This document shows positions 6,739 through 6,953 of a DNA stretch of 6,953 nt, piece after piece. The stretch spans positions 4,964 through 11,916 of the forward strand of contig DJEI01000087.1 in the NCBI GenBank assembly GCA_002431865.1, in the 5' to 3' direction. Position 1 is the stretch's first letter. Every line of letters starts with the position of its first letter. The position numbers and the translations under genes are program-made. The notes beneath the pieces were generated by a model. The model ran no database searches. It had not been told where the DNA came from and saw only the letters and a list, made by a program, of their open reading frames with translations. Source of the DNA: Lachnospiraceae bacterium UBA5902. Its GTDB lineage: Bacteria; Bacillota; Clostridia; Lachnospirales; Lachnospiraceae.

Positions 6739-6932
6739 ATGTAAATATGTGTGAGGCACTGGTACAATTAAAAGAAATTGGCAGACAGGAGGGACTGTCT
6801 GAAGGCGAAATTAAGGGTGAAATCAAAGGCAAAATCGTTGCTTATCTCGAATGTGGTAAATCTGATGCATGGATCATCGATCATCTCCAGATTACGCAGG
6901 AGAAACTGGATGAAATACGTAATAATCAGTAA
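6735..6932 (+). pseudogene. Rpn-type nuclease, C-terminal remnant after the IS
   Basis: These 65 codons continue the frame broken at 5055: EDVNMCEALVQLKEIGRQEG is the typical junction between the nuclease domain and the charged C-terminal helix of Rpn-family proteins. It then runs into a short repetitive charged stretch (EGEIKGEIKGKI) and a small terminal helical domain (SDAWIIDHLQITQEKLDEI). Together with 4240-5055 it gives a full protein of about 337 aa. The frame is blocked by a TAG inside the IS end (6732-6734), so no fusion to upstream sequence is possible. No other damage is visible, which suggests a recent insertion. Confidence 0.8.
6747..6932 (+). CDS. Possible small protein from an internal start in the Rpn gene (RpnS-like)
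   Basis: A 61-aa ORF begins MCEALVQLKEIGRQEG and covers the whole C-terminal domain of the interrupted nuclease. It has a good GGAGG at 8 nt spacing, unusual for an internal methionine. In E. coli, rpn genes have been reported to encode a small C-terminal protein from an internal start that blocks toxicity of the full-length nuclease; this ORF would be the equivalent. The composition is charged and helical, fitting an oligomerisation domain. No signal peptide or membrane segment is seen. Expression after the insertion would need read-through or an outward promoter from the element. Function is inferred from context only. Confidence 0.45.
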   Translation: MCEALVQLKEIGRQEGLSEGEIKGEIKGKIVAYLECGKSDAWIIDHLQITQEKLDEIRNNQ

Positions 6933-6953
6933 TTATCAGAAATATTAAGATAA

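Noticed and set aside
6553..6759. Minus-strand open frame of 68 codons across the IS right end
   Set aside because: It lies over the structured 3' non-coding region and the junction, has no recognisable domain, and depends on the insertion event to exist.

Overview
The window looks like a piece of a Firmicutes chromosome, most likely Lachnospiraceae or a related gut Clostridium. Three things suggest this: a T-box-controlled pheST operon, an Rpn/YhgA-like nuclease gene of the kind found in many copies in these genomes, and an AT-rich IS110-family element. The taxonomic placement is inference from gene style, not from a search.

Left half (1-3934, minus strand): a housekeeping operon, pheS then pheT, encodes the two subunits of phenylalanyl-tRNA synthetase. 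It has a near-consensus promoter (3907-3934) and a leader of about 300 nt. The leader carries a canonical T-box sequence, a candidate UUC (Phe) specifier and an intrinsic terminator just upstream of the pheS ribosome binding site. Uncharged tRNA-Phe should therefore switch on production of its own synthetase.

Middle (3935-4239): a divergent intergenic region with a tight cluster of four potential stem-loops and a plausible extended -10 promoter for the rightward gene.

Right half (4240-6953, plus strand): a gene for an Rpn-family (PD-(D/E)XK) nuclease is split by an IS110-family insertion sequence of about 1,679 bp. The N-terminal part (4240-5055) and the C-terminal part (6735-6932) rejoin in frame into a protein of about 337 aa if the element is removed. 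The two junctions share only the dinucleotide AG. The element encodes a 433-aa DEDD transposase and has an unusually long 3' non-coding region (about 275 nt) that can fold into a bridge-RNA/seekRNA-like structure.

The most interesting points are these. (1) Two short segments of the 3' non-coding RNA are complementary to exactly the bases next to the junction: one to the right target flank, one to the first 7 bp of the element's left end. This is what the right target guide and right donor guide of a bridge RNA should look like. (2) The reconstructed target is a strong Shine-Dalgarno (AAGGAGG) 8 nt before an in-frame internal ATG. That resembles the gene-within-gene arrangement reported for E. 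coli rpn loci, where a small C-terminal protein counteracts the nuclease. The insertion regenerates GGAGG in front of that ATG. (3) The transposase ribosome binding site lies in an 11-bp hairpin whose left arm is upstream of the start predicted for the element's own promoter, so read-through mRNA, but not the element's own mRNA, should be translationally masked.
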